From Nitrospirota bacterium (GTDB lineage Bacteria > Nitrospirota > Thermodesulfovibrionia > Thermodesulfovibrionales > Dissulfurispiraceae): DNA of 49,271 nt. Position 1 is the first letter of the stretch. Every line of letters starts with the position of its first letter. Shown piece by piece: positions 1-8,011 of the stretch. The position numbers were made by a program, and so were the translations under genes. The DNA is taken from NCBI GenBank assembly GCA_021847795.1, contig JAJZPZ010000008.1, positions 1 through 49,271 of the forward strand, given 5' to 3'. The notes below the pieces were generated by a model that was not told where the DNA came from, searched no databases, and worked only from the letters and a program-made list of their open reading frames with translations.

Positions 1-249
1 TGTTTGTATTTCATGGGTATATCTGCAAGACCGCGGTATACCTAAATTGTATCACACGGTTTGGAAATGCACTTGCAGCGCTTTATTTTCCCGTATTCAA
101 TATGTGGGGCGGCAGGGAGGCAGAGCGACAATTTGAATTTAAACGGTCTGTCCCTTGACAGCTGCATAAAATGATGCAACCCTTTTATTAGGAGCAGGGC
201 TTAATTTGAAGCTGAAAATTGAGACACCTTTGAAAAGGAGGACAGGGCT

Positions 250-444
250 ATGTTATGCAATCTTTCACAACTCGACAGCGGGAAACTTGATACCATCAAG
301 TCCGCGGAGCAGAAACTGGGGAAAACGCTTCTGGCGTACAACTGTTACGAAGGCAGACCTGATGAATTGTCTGAAAGCGAGCTGAAGGAATTAAAGAACC
401 TGGAAAACAAGTTGGGCGTTATCCTGGTCGCAGTAAAGAAATAA
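250..444 (+). CDS. small conserved-looking hypothetical protein, 64 aa
   Basis: An open frame of 64 codons starts at an ATG preceded by a near-perfect Shine-Dalgarno sequence (AAAAGGAGG, about 8 bases upstream), so it is very likely translated. The product is soluble and charged, has no signal peptide or membrane segment, and carries two cysteines (positions 3 and 32). Its C-terminal half is a Leu/Glu/Lys-rich amphipathic helix ending in a hydrophobic LGVILVAV strand. I do not assign a function. It converges on the ABC-F gene with only 15 bases between them and no visible terminator. The 249 bases upstream hold no other gene that I can support. Confidence 0.7.
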   Translation: MLCNLSQLDSGKLDTIKSAEQKLGKTLLAYNCYEGRPDELSESELKELKNLENKLGVILVAVKK

Positions 445-459
445 TACATTGCCGCCGGA

Positions 460-2346
460 TTATTGCAGGTTCAGTCCATTGAGCTTTTCTTCGAACTCCC
501 TGGACCTGGCATCAAGCTCGTCTGTCAGGACGGCCAGTTCATCGAAGAGAGTGTCGATTCTTTTTTTTGATTCCTGCAAGGCTTTTGACAGTTCCTTTAT
601 CGCCTGGCCGTCGCTTTTGACCGAGGCATCCAGCAGTGCGTTGTTGTCTTCATCTATCTGCTGCTCCAGGTTCATGATCATGTCTTCAATGCCGGCAATT
701 TTTGCCTGCAGCGCGCCGAGTGCCTTTGAACGGCTGTTGATCAGTTCCGCCCGGGTGCGCTTCACATCTTTTTTGTTGACGTTCCTGCCTGCGCTTTTGT
801 TCCTGTTGTCATTTCCAACTCCTGTTCCATCCGAGCGCTCTCCTGCCGTATCCTCGTCTTTCCAGCCCCCCCGGTCCAGGAAGTCCTGATAGGAGCCTTC
901 AAAGACGCTCACCTTTCCGTCGTCGAATACGACAAGCCGGGTGGCGACTGCATGCAGGATCATCTCACTGTGCGTGACGATTATTACGGCCCCGCTGAAC
1001 GCCCCGATTGCCTCGATCAGTGAATCGATTGATTCCATGTCGAGGTGGTTGGTCGGCTCATCCAGCATGAGCAGGTTGGCCGGACTCACAAGGATTTTGC
1101 CGAGCAGCACGCGGCTCCTCTCTCCGCCTGAAAGTACATCTATTTTTTTCAGGGCCTTGTCCCCCTCGAACATCATGATGCCGCAGATGCTGCGCGCTGC
1201 CGTGCGGTTGTATTCAGGAAGAACATCCAGGATCTCCTCTTCAACCGTGTTTTTAGAATTGAGCCGTTGTATGTTGGTCTGGCCGAAATAGGCGAGTTTC
1301 AATTTCGGGTTGCGGACTACGGAGCCTTTTGTAGGGGCCAGTTCGCCTGCAAGCACATTGAGGAGGGTCGATTTGCCTTTACCGTTCTTCCCGATAACGG
1401 CAATGCGGTCCTCTTTCCCTGCGGCGAGGCTGAATCCGGCGATAAGGGAAGGGGCCTGGGCGGAGAAGGAAAAAGAAACGTCTTCAGCCTCCAACAGCCA
1501 CCTCCCTGAGAACGGCGCAGCATTGAATGAAAAATCAAGGGTCTTTTCCTCCGAGATCTTTTCGAGTTTTTCTTTTTTCTGCAGGGCCTTTACTTTCGAC
1601 TGCACGGCGCGCGCGCGGGTGGCCTGGGCCCTGAAGCGGTTTATGAACTGCTCGACCTCCTTGCGCTTGTTCTCCTCGTTGATCCGGGTCTTTTCGTAGA
1701 CCTCCTCCTCCATGATGATCTGCTGGTAGAGCTTGCCCGTGGGACCGGCTATCTTCCTTATCCTGCAGCGATGGATGCCCATGGTGTGGGTAGTTACACT
1801 GTCCATAAAATCCCTGTCGTGGGTGATCATGATAAGCTCCTGCTTCCAGTTGCGCAGGAATTGTGTGAGCCAGCGTATGGATACTATGTCCAGGTAGTTT
1901 GTCGGTTCATCCAGGAGCAGCAGGTTGGCCCCGGAAACCAGGAGTTTCGCAAGGTTCAGGCGGATCTGGTATCCCCCTGAAAGTTCAAGGGGATTGCGGG
2001 TGAAATCATCAGGGCCGAACCCGAGGCCCATCAGCACGGCCTCTACCCTGTAGGTTTCATCCCTTCCGTCATCGCCCGCTTTGAGCCCGAGGCACCCCTC
2101 TTCCAGGACAGTAGCGCCGGTAAAATGGATGTGCTGCGAGAGGTGGCCTATTGAATAGCCGTTCGGGATGCTGATTATCCCTGAGTCCGGGTGCTCCTCT
2201 CCCAGGATCATCCTGAACAGGGTGGTCTTGCCGTGGCCGTTTCGTCCGACCAACCCTATGCGCTCTCCGGCATTGAGAGTGAAGCCGACAGCATCAAAGA
2301 TGACCTGCTGTCCATATGCTTTTTCTAGATTACTGACCTGGATCAC
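460..2346 (-). CDS. ABC-F family ATP-binding protein (YheS/Uup type)
   Basis: This is a 628-residue duplicated ATPase with no membrane segments. ABC-F proteins act on the ribosome, relieving stalled translation or protecting against antibiotics, rather than in transport. The first ATPase has Walker A GRNGHGKTT (residues 34-42), signature LSGGYQIRL and Walker B followed by DEPTNYLD. The second has GKNGKGKST, LSGGERSR and DEPTNHLD. The linker between them is rich in Arg/Lys/Glu, as in the ABC-F tRNA-contacting arm, and the last 100 residues are a predicted coiled coil, as in YheS/Uup. The start is GTG, giving MIQVSNLEKAYG. It lies about 5 bases after an extended -10 element, so the mRNA may be leaderless. 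Which ABC-F subgroup it belongs to is not decided. Confidence 0.93.
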   Translation of the reverse strand: MIQVSNLEKAYGQQVIFDAVGFTLNAGERIGLVGRNGHGKTTLFRMILGEEHPDSGIISIPNGYSIGHLSQHIHFTGATVLEEGCLGLKAGDDGRDETYRVEAVLMGLGFGPDDFTRNPLELSGGYQIRLNLAKLLVSGANLLLLDEPTNYLDIVSIRWLTQFLRNWKQELIMITHDRDFMDSVTTHTMGIHRCRIRKIAGPTGKLYQQIIMEEEVYEKTRINEENKRKEVEQFINRFRAQATRARAVQSKVKALQKKEKLEKISEEKTLDFSFNAAPFSGRWLLEAEDVSFSFSAQAPSLIAGFSLAAGKEDRIAVIGKNGKGKSTLLNVLAGELAPTKGSVVRNPKLKLAYFGQTNIQRLNSKNTVEEEILDVLPEYNRTAARSICGIMMFEGDKALKKIDVLSGGERSRVLLGKILVSPANLLMLDEPTNHLDMESIDSLIEAIGAFSGAVIIVTHSEMILHAVATRLVVFDDGKVSVFEGSYQDFLDRGGWKDEDTAGERSDGTGVGNDNRNKSAGRNVNKKDVKRTRAELINSRSKALGALQAKIAGIEDMIMNLEQQIDEDNNALLDASVKSDGQAIKELSKALQESKKRIDTLFDELAVLTDELDARSREFEEKLNGLNLQ

Positions 2347-2359
2347 CCTCTATTATAAC
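2344..2359 (-). promoter_or_regulatory. extended -10 promoter abutting the ABC-F start codon
   Basis: On the minus strand TGTTATAAT (TG-N-TATAAT; hexamer at 2352-2357) lies just upstream of AGAGG and then the GTG start codon (2344-2346). The expected transcription start would be at or next to the GTG, leaving no room for a leader. No good -35 hexamer is visible, which an extended -10 can tolerate. Confidence 0.45.
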
Positions 2360-2569
2360 AGGTCAAAAGAGCATAAACGTACCCTGCCGGCGTGGGCTTG
2401 CGCAAACATGGCAAATTTGCCTACGCCTCTGTTTCTTTTTTCCACATTACCCAACAGGCGACGCAGTTTTTTACAAAAGTAGTCCACATCATGTCGATGT
2501 CCTTTACAACCAGCCTGATCACAAGAGCGGCATTGCAGGAAAAGCACATGCAATCAAGGGGTACGGAAC

Positions 2570-2585
2570 TGGCATCTTACTTGCT
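2570..2585 (+). promoter_or_regulatory. sigma-54-type promoter upstream of PEP-CTERM gene
   Basis: TGGCATCTTACTTGCT matches the -24/-12 pattern TGGCAC-N5-TTGC, with GG (2571-2572) and GC (2583-2584) exactly 12 bases apart. The expected start is about 45 bases upstream of the PEP-CTERM ATG. About 20 bases further upstream is an inverted repeat, ATTGCA-N11-TGCAAT (2532-2554), that could bind an activator. PEP-CTERM genes are known to be controlled by a PrsK/PrsR and RpoN system in several bacteria. Confidence 0.55.
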
Positions 2586-2641
2586 TCGGATTTGCTCGTG
2601 CATGGAAACCAAATCTATCTCAACTAAGGAGGAGTAGACAA

Positions 2642-3199
2642 ATGAAGCGCATCATTATGGCAACACTTCTGGTTATGTCTTTTGCAATCTCGGTAGCCCA
2701 TGCCGATGTCGTCACCGTGACGAGCGATCCCCTTTGGCAGAATAGCGGGATCGTTTTGTCCCCCGGCAATTCAGTGAATATTTATGGCGCCGGCGGGGGC
2801 TGGACCTGGGCAACCACATGGGGCGTCGTACCCTTCTGGCCTGAAGGTAACTATCGGCCGGACCTGATCAGTGATGAATGGATACAGAACGGTGAGCACG
2901 GGCAGCTGATCGGCTATATCGGGTCGCTTGATCTGAATGCCTTTCCCCGTCTTATTCCGCAGAATGACCCCGGTCTTTTTGCGATAGGCGCGGACAATAT
3001 CATTGCAAGCAATACCGGCAACGCTACAGGCAATCTCTGGTTTGGCTTTAACGATGATTACAGGACCGATGCAGTCTATGACAACTGGGGAGAAGCGACT
3101 GTTCACGTCGACGCGGTCCCCGAACCGGTCACGATACTTCTCTTCGGCGCCGGCCTTATTGCAAGCGCAGTACTCAGGAGCAGGCACAGTACCCGCTAA
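2642..3199 (+). CDS. PEP-CTERM sorting domain-containing exported protein
   Basis: This 185-residue protein begins with a Sec signal peptide (hydrophobic residues about 5-20, cleavage near VAHA-D). It ends with a PEP-CTERM sorting signal: VPEPVT, a hydrophobic stretch (ILLFGAGLIASAVL) and a basic tail RSRHSTR. Such proteins are cleaved by an exosortase and exported to the surface, often into extracellular polysaccharide. The middle is rich in Trp, Gly, Asn and Asp, with no catalytic motif that I recognise. The start is supported by AAGGAGGAG seven bases upstream, and transcription probably uses the sigma-54-type site at 2570-2585. No exosortase gene is in this window, so the processing enzyme must be elsewhere. 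Confidence 0.9.
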   Translation: MKRIIMATLLVMSFAISVAHADVVTVTSDPLWQNSGIVLSPGNSVNIYGAGGGWTWATTWGVVPFWPEGNYRPDLISDEWIQNGEHGQLIGYIGSLDLNAFPRLIPQNDPGLFAIGADNIIASNTGNATGNLWFGFNDDYRTDAVYDNWGEATVHVDAVPEPVTILLFGAGLIASAVLRSRHSTR

Positions 3200-3312
3200 A
3201 GCAGGGGAGCGGCCCATATGAGAGGCGGTGTCATAAACGGCACTGCCTTTCAGCATGCCCGGCGCACGCACCCCCTGAAGTATTGCCCTCAGATCCGAGA
3301 CCTCCCCCCCTT

Positions 3313-3347
3313 TGTCATTGCGAGGGGCCGTATCCCGAAGCAATCTC
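3313..3347. repeat. dispersed GTCATTGCGAG-type repeat, partial copy
   Basis: The stretch starts TGTCATTGCGAGG and ends GAAGCAATCTC. It matches the two halves of a short dispersed palindrome seen in many bacterial genomes, with a degenerate centre. It lies between the PEP-CTERM gene and the broken HD-GYP gene. Confidence 0.4.
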
Positions 3348-3455
3348 TCTTTTGCCGCTTGACATGTGCCCCCGGAGTTGAGAGGTATTTATTCCCGCTT
3401 AGTGGTAAAATATTCCCGAAATATACGGACGCTGTTTTTTCGTGAGGGGAGAGAG

Positions 3456-4262
3456 ATGGAGATAAAAGAGTGCAGAAGCTGTGATGCCCTCGGGAGAAAG
3501 ATGAAACACCTCGAGGCCTTTATTGATATCACGACGCTGGTCAACTCGACCCTTGATATAGATGAAATAAAAAAGCGCGCTATCGAGTCCGCAATGAAAC
3601 TGACGAATGCCGAAGCCGGAAGCCTGCTTTTTGTCGATGCCGAAGCAAAGGAACTCTATTTTGATGTTGCACGGGGGAACAAGGGGGACAATGTCAAGAC
3701 AGTACGCCTGGGCATGGGACAGGGCATTGCGGGCTGGGTCGCTGAGAACCACCTTCCCCTGGTCATCGAAGATGTGCAGTCGGACCCGAGATTCTACAAA
3801 AAAGCGGATGCCCGGAGCGGCTTTACAACAAAGAGCATGATATGCGTGCCTGTGGAGACCAGGACAAAGCTTATCGGGGTGCTCCAGATCATCAACAAAA
3901 AAGACGGGATGTTTACCACGGAGGACATGGTCATGATGGTGTCCTTCTCCAACCAGGTTGCCATAGCCGTGGAAAACGCGAGACTTCACGATGAGCTGAA
4001 GGAGACCTTTTACAAAACAGTCCATGCCTTTGCAGAGACCATGGAAATGAGAGACCCCTATACCGGCGGGCATACGAAACGTGTCATGGAATACAGCCTT
4101 TCCATAGGGCGAAAGATGGGTGTGCCCGCACAGAGCATGACGAACCTGAGGCTTGCCGCGATCCTGCACGATATCGGGAAGATCGGGGTCAAAGACGAGG
4201 TGCTCCTGAAGCCCGGTAAACTTACCGCTAAAGAATTCTCCCACATGAAAGGGGTAAATTAG
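3456..4262 (+). pseudogene. GAF-HD-GYP c-di-GMP phosphodiesterase, 3' end lost
   Basis: The start is ATG 3456, after GAGGGGAGAG; the frame is open further upstream but without family similarity. Residues about 20-175 are a GAF sensor domain. The HD-GYP domain then begins: MRDPYTGGHTKRV, then the metal-binding LHDIGKIG. The reading frame stops at EFSHMKGVN, about a third of the way into HD-GYP, where a palindromic repeat begins (4253). All later HD-GYP motifs are missing, including the HHE-type motif and the GYP loop. HD-GYP domains hydrolyse cyclic di-GMP, but this remnant lacks part of the metal site and should be inactive. The GAF half could still be made. What follows the repeat is the tail of an unrelated gene, so a deletion or rearrangement took place here. 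Confidence 0.85.
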
Positions 4263-4346
4263 GGACAGCGCCCGTTTTGGTCGCCCACTCTTCCAATATC
4301 GGGCGCTGTCCCTAATTTACCCTAATTTACCGTCCCTAATTTACCC
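4253..4346. repeat. REP-like palindrome with extra half-copies
   Basis: A 22-bp arm (4253-4274, GGTAAATTAGGGACAGCGCC plus CG) is repeated as a perfect inverted copy at 4300-4321 around a 25-base loop. Two further partial copies of CCTAATTTACC follow up to 4346. The structure is typical of palindromes linked to IS200-like RAYT transposases. It sits exactly at the breakpoint between the HD-GYP and Mrr remnants. Confidence 0.75.
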
Positions 4347-4469
4347 AAAGTCATACTCATCGATGGGCGGACCCTCTGCGAATTAATGATCGACTATGGT
4401 CTTGGCACTGCAACTACGGCAAAATACGAAATAAAGAGGATCGATTCGGATTATTTTACCGAAGAATAA
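4347..4469 (+). pseudogene. C-terminal remnant of Mrr-type restriction endonuclease
   Basis: Forty codons from 4347 to the TAA at 4467 read VILIDG, then LCELMIDYGLG, then KRIDSDYF near the end. The tail of Mrr-family Type IV restriction nucleases has this pattern (V-DG-L--LMI-----G, ending with D-DYF). No start codon, nuclease core or binding domain precedes it; the palindromic repeat does. It is a fossil of a restriction gene whose first 85-90 percent is gone. Confidence 0.6.
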
Positions 4470-4541
4470 TCCGACAATACTGTTAGTTGTACCCTTCAAA
4501 ACCGAATGGACAACTTTTTGATAAACCATATATAATTTGAT

Positions 4542-4754
4542 ATGCCTACGGTCAAAAGAATTCCCGGGCCTTATCGTTATTTCTTTTACAGCTTTGATTG
4601 TAATGAGCAAATGCATGTGCATGTTCAAAGGGACAAAATGATTTGTAAATTTTGGATGGAACCTGTTGCATTGAGCCGGAACCATGGTTTTTCATCGAAA
4701 GAACTCAATATCATACGGGCATCAATTATAAACAATAGACGAGCAATAGGGTAG
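4542..4754 (+). CDS. DUF4160 protein with premature stop near the C-terminus
   Basis: Residues 1-60 match the DUF4160 pattern: PGPYRYFFYSFD, HVHVQRD, KFWMEPV and a later FSSKELN. The frame stops at TAG (4752-4754) after NNRRAIG. The codons just after the TAG read AWYEHC, which is how DUF4160 proteins usually continue (a WxEY/F-type ending). The TAG therefore looks like a nonsense change, with a secondary stop at 4797. DUF4160 genes are typically paired with DUF2442 genes in toxin-antitoxin-like modules of unproven mechanism, and the DUF2442 ATG lies 7 bases downstream. No strong Shine-Dalgarno sequence precedes the ATG. Loss of the last few residues may or may not inactivate it. Confidence 0.75.
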   Translation: MPTVKRIPGPYRYFFYSFDCNEQMHVHVQRDKMICKFWMEPVALSRNHGFSSKELNIIRASIINNRRAIG

Positions 4755-4761
4755 GCGTGGT

Positions 4762-5076
4762 ATGAGCACTGCGGTGAAATTACAGGAAGTAAGAATTAAG
4801 GATATAAAAGTTACTGAGGATACAATAACTGCCCAGCTTGTTGACGGGCGTATAATCAGTGTTCCGCTTGCATGGTCATGGAGGTTATCTGAGGCGACTC
4901 CGAAACAACGGGCCAAATACAGAATAATAGGCAATGGCCATGGCGTACACTGGCCGGATATAGATGAAGACATCAGCGCCGAAGGTATGTTGTATGGCAT
5001 CCCCGCTCCCCGTCCTGTCAAACGTGCAATGAAATCAAAACCTGATAAAAGGCCGGCCAACAAACCGCTCCGCTGA
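4762..5076 (+). CDS. DUF2442 domain-containing protein
   Basis: This 104-residue protein has the DUF2442 core: a first half reading DGRIISVPLAWSWRL, followed by RIIGNGHGVHWPDIDEDIS and then GMLYGI. The C-terminal 20 residues are basic and Pro-rich. DUF2442 proteins are the usual partners of DUF4160 proteins. The domain resembles a small DNA-binding or antitoxin fold, but its mechanism is not established. The ATG lies inside the normal C-terminal coding region of the upstream DUF4160 gene, so the two were probably translationally coupled before the upstream TAG arose. Confidence 0.85.
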   Translation: MSTAVKLQEVRIKDIKVTEDTITAQLVDGRIISVPLAWSWRLSEATPKQRAKYRIIGNGHGVHWPDIDEDISAEGMLYGIPAPRPVKRAMKSKPDKRPANKPLR

Positions 5077-5197
5077 CCTCCATCATTAAAATGCTCAGAC
5101 AAGGACAACAGCCGGCCGCAAGCATTGGAGCCTGACAGTCAACTTAAGCCACTCCTCCTGTTTTGCTATTCGCTACTCCCGTTATTTATAATGTTGG

Positions 5198-6511
5198 ATG
5201 GAAGAAGGAGCGCTGCGCAGGCAGGCCTACAGCCTCTATGAGTTGAACACTGCGATAAAAGCCGCGGTCAGCGCCGCATTTCCCGTGGCCTGTTGGGTGG
5301 TGGCCGAGATAGCGGAATGCAAAAGCAACCAGAGGGGCCACTGCTACCTTGACCTTGTCGAGAAAGAGGACGATAAGGTAGTCGCACAGGTAAAAGCGAA
5401 CATCTGGGCCTATGAATACCGGAAGATTGCCGGCGCATTCAAGGCGGCAACCGGCGAACCCCTGAAGCCCGGAATGAAGGTGATGCTCCTTGCCGCCGTG
5501 ACCTTCCATGAGGTATACGGGATGAGCTTCAATGTGAAGGACATAGACCCTGCCTACACCATGGGCGAGATGGCCCGCAAGAGAAAAGAGATCATTGAGC
5601 GGCTGCAGAAAGAAGGCATTATAGGCCTGAATAAAAGCCTGCCGCTGCCCCCTGTGCCCCAGAACATAGCAGTGATTTCCTCTCCCACTGCAGCCGGGTA
5701 CGGGGACTTTTTCGACCAGCTTGACGGCAACCCCTTCGGGTACCGGTTTGTGCATGTCCTCTTCCCGGCGCTGATGCAGGGGCAGGGCGCCGGGAAATCC
5801 ATCATCTCTGCCTTGAACAAGATCGCGAAAAACCGCCGCCTCTTTGATGTCGTGGTCATTATCCGGGGCGGCGGCTCGGCAATTGATCTGGACTGCTTTG
5901 ACAGCTATGACCTTGCTTCCCACATAGCCCGGTTCCCACTGCCGGTCATTACCGGCATCGGTCACGAGAAAGACGACACCGTTTCAGATATCGCCGCCCA
6001 CACCAAGATGAAGACCCCCACCGCAGTTGCGGAGTTCCTGGTCTCGGGCATCAGGGGTTTTGAGGAACGTATTATGGACCTGCAGCACCGGGTTATTAAT
6101 TTCACCGAACGTTTCCTGAAGGACGAGGCGCACAGCCTGGCGGCCATCGCCCAAAGGCTTGCCTTTATTCCCATGCATATGGCCGCCGTGCAGAATTCCC
6201 TGGAACTGCTGCAAAGGGACATCAGAGGGCATATAAAGCGGTTATTCCTGAAAGCGGACAACAGGCTCGCTGGCGTGGAGCAGGCGGTGCGGCTCCTCGA
6301 TCCGGTGAACGTGCTCAGGCGGGGATACAGCATTACGCGGCACAACGGCAAGGTGCTGAAGGATGCCGCGCAGGTTAAAAAAGGCGCGGTTATTGACACC
6401 ATGCTCTGTAAGGGGAGCATTACAAGTGTTGCAGGACAGGCAAAGGAGGTAAAAAAACAGAGTGAGCAAAAACAGGCAGCCGACCTACTCCCAGGCTTTG
6501 ACGGAGCTTGA
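5198..6511 (+). CDS. xseA: exodeoxyribonuclease VII large subunit
   Basis: XseA is the catalytic subunit of exonuclease VII, which degrades single-stranded DNA from both ends and works in repair. The 437-residue length is normal. Residues about 10-110 form the N-terminal OB-fold (YSLYELN near the start, GHCYLDL). The catalytic domain follows, with ISSPTAAGYGDF, VIIRGGGSAIDLDCF, TGIGHEKDDTVSDIAA and KMKTPTAVAEF. The helical C-terminal region that binds XseB subunits ends with VLRRGYSIT. The stop lies 50 bases inside xseB, which implies translational coupling. The ATG at 5198 has only a weak Shine-Dalgarno sequence, but upstream sequence shows no further family similarity. Confidence 0.95.
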   Translation: MEEGALRRQAYSLYELNTAIKAAVSAAFPVACWVVAEIAECKSNQRGHCYLDLVEKEDDKVVAQVKANIWAYEYRKIAGAFKAATGEPLKPGMKVMLLAAVTFHEVYGMSFNVKDIDPAYTMGEMARKRKEIIERLQKEGIIGLNKSLPLPPVPQNIAVISSPTAAGYGDFFDQLDGNPFGYRFVHVLFPALMQGQGAGKSIISALNKIAKNRRLFDVVVIIRGGGSAIDLDCFDSYDLASHIARFPLPVITGIGHEKDDTVSDIAAHTKMKTPTAVAEFLVSGIRGFEERIMDLQHRVINFTERFLKDEAHSLAAIAQRLAFIPMHMAAVQNSLELLQRDIRGHIKRLFLKADNRLAGVEQAVRLLDPVNVLRRGYSITRHNGKVLKDAAQVKKGAVIDTMLCKGSITSVAGQAKEVKKQSEQKQAADLLPGFDGA

Positions 6512-6722
6512 AAAGATAGTCGCGGAAATAGAATCTGAAAACGTCGATGTGGACATTCTCGCGGAAAAAGTGAAGAGGGCCTCCTGGCTGGTCCAGTTCT
6601 GCAAGGGCAGGCTGAGGAGCACCGAAGAAGAGGTAAAGAAGGCCCTGTCTGAAATGGATGACCTGGCAGACAGCGAGGCTGAGGAAGGCCTGGACGGCCC
6701 CGATGAAGTCGAAGCCTTCTAG
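6462..6722 (+). CDS. xseB: exodeoxyribonuclease VII small subunit
   Basis: This 86-residue helical protein has the XseB pattern TYSQALTELEKIVAEIES followed by a second helix ending in QFCKGRLRSTEEEV. Several XseB copies wrap the C-terminal helices of XseA. The start is GTG 6462, preceded by AAAGGAGG 12 bases upstream. The gene overlaps the end of xseA by 50 bases in a different frame. The acidic C-terminal tail is longer than the minimal family domain. Confidence 0.94.
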   Translation: MSKNRQPTYSQALTELEKIVAEIESENVDVDILAEKVKRASWLVQFCKGRLRSTEEEVKKALSEMDDLADSEAEEGLDGPDEVEAF

Positions 6723-6734
6723 TGCAGCGGCATT

Positions 6735-7400
6735 ATGAGGTACATTGTGCGGGCTGCACGAATGCGCCCCACCCTGGAAGGCGCATGGGAAGGAGTCGAA
6801 TGGGAGCAGGCCGGCACGCTTGAGCTTACCCATTTCCGCCCCGAGGGAAGCGCCCATCGTCCCCGGACCTCCGCAAAGCTGCTCTATGACGATCAAGGCC
6901 TCTTCGGCATGTTCCGTGTTGAGGACAGGTACGTGCGCTGTGTCAGGACCGGATACATGGCCCCGGTCTACAAAGACAGTTGCGTGGAATTTTTTGTGCA
7001 GCCGGGGCCTGGTAAGGGGTATTTCAATTTCGAGTTCAACTGCGGCGGCGCTCTTCTCTGCAGCTATATCACCGCCCCTGTTCGTGTGCCCGGCGGTTTC
7101 AGGGAATTCACCGGGCTTTCCGGAGAGGAGTGCAGGCAGGTTGCGGTGTATCACTCGATGCCCGCAATAGTTGATCCTGAAATTGCAGGGCCCGTTGCCT
7201 GGGCGCTGGAATTCTTTGTCCCTTTCCCCTTGCTCGAAAAATATGCGGGACCCTTCGGAAGGGTAAGGGGCCGGGAATGGCGCGCCAATTTCTATAAATG
7301 CGCTGATGAGACTTCCCACCCGCACTGGGCCTCATGGTCCCCTGTGGATGAGTTGAACTTCCACCTCCCCCGCTGCTTCGGCACGCTCGAATTCAGATAA
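6735..7400 (+). CDS. carbohydrate-binding family 9-like protein
   Basis: The 221-residue product resembles the CBM9-like fold found in stand-alone cytoplasmic or exported proteins: W-rich beta-strands, AKLLYDDQGLFGMFRVED, YKDSCVEFFVQPG, YFNFEFNCGG, and a C-terminal part with REWRANFYKC, HPHWASWSPV and NFHLPRCFG. Homologues are usually annotated as carbohydrate-binding family 9-like, but a ligand is rarely known. No signal peptide is evident. It starts 12 bases after the xseB stop and may share its transcript. The following gene converges on it with a 2-base gap. Confidence 0.8.
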   Translation: MRYIVRAARMRPTLEGAWEGVEWEQAGTLELTHFRPEGSAHRPRTSAKLLYDDQGLFGMFRVEDRYVRCVRTGYMAPVYKDSCVEFFVQPGPGKGYFNFEFNCGGALLCSYITAPVRVPGGFREFTGLSGEECRQVAVYHSMPAIVDPEIAGPVAWALEFFVPFPLLEKYAGPFGRVRGREWRANFYKCADETSHPHWASWSPVDELNFHLPRCFGTLEFR

Positions 7401-7402
7401 GC

Positions 7403-7909
7403 CTATTTCCGTTTTTTAAGCAGCTTGCCCAGGCTGACCGTGACCTCGACATCTTCTATGCCGACCCTTTTTCGCGTTATTACTTTGACGATGTCGGAGC
7501 CCCTTATCTGGAACTTTGAGTCCGTGATGGTGCCGACATATTTATCAAGGGAGAACACCCTCTTATGCCGTCTTGAATAGAAATCCACGGGAGAATGCCA
7601 GGGCCGGCGCCCCCCGGAACTATACATGCCGAACACAAAAAACTTCGAGTCAGGGGTCCAGGCCGCGCTGTCAATTACCCACCCATGATTGCCGTCGGAG
7701 GAACTGTAATCTTTTTTATAAACGCGTTTCCCGCTCCTTGTGCGTATTTCTATGCGGCTTTCCGGCATCCCGGAATTTTCCCTGCTCACCGAAATCACGA
7801 ATGCACGGAGCCTCCTATCGGGAGAGACATATCGTATCCGGTCATCCGAATGCCCTTTCACCGGCAGCATGATAACCAGTGAAATCGCCAACAACAACCA
7901 TCTCATCAT
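7403..7909 (-). CDS. exported hypothetical protein
   Basis: The best start is the ATG at 7909, giving MMRWLLLAISLVIMLPVKG, a clear Sec signal peptide, with GGGGTGAG 4-5 bases upstream; a longer frame to 7942 is less likely. The mature part (about 145 residues) is beta-rich: a tract DRIRYVSPDRRLRAFVIS, then SAAWTPDSKFFVFGMYSS, then a basic tail LGKLLKKRK. The strand-turn pattern SPDRRLRAF / TPDSKFFVF resembles two blades of a WD40/TolB-like propeller. That is not enough to name a family. Periplasmic or surface location is inferred. Confidence 0.75.
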   Translation of the reverse strand: MMRWLLLAISLVIMLPVKGHSDDRIRYVSPDRRLRAFVISVSRENSGMPESRIEIRTRSGKRVYKKDYSSSDGNHGWVIDSAAWTPDSKFFVFGMYSSGGRRPWHSPVDFYSRRHKRVFSLDKYVGTITDSKFQIRGSDIVKVITRKRVGIEDVEVTVSLGKLLKKRK

Positions 7910-8011
7910 CTGCTCACCCCGTAGTTGTGCCATAGGCCGCATATCGCCCTTTGCCTACCATTATAGCACCTATTAAGCAGGAAACGGCTTAAGGCGCCGA
8001 TGCAGTATCTC

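Noticed and set aside
3399-4244. 281-codon minus-strand frame opposite the GAF/HD-GYP remnant
   Set aside because: No domain and no ribosome site; the plus strand carries the recognisable GAF and HD-GYP motifs.
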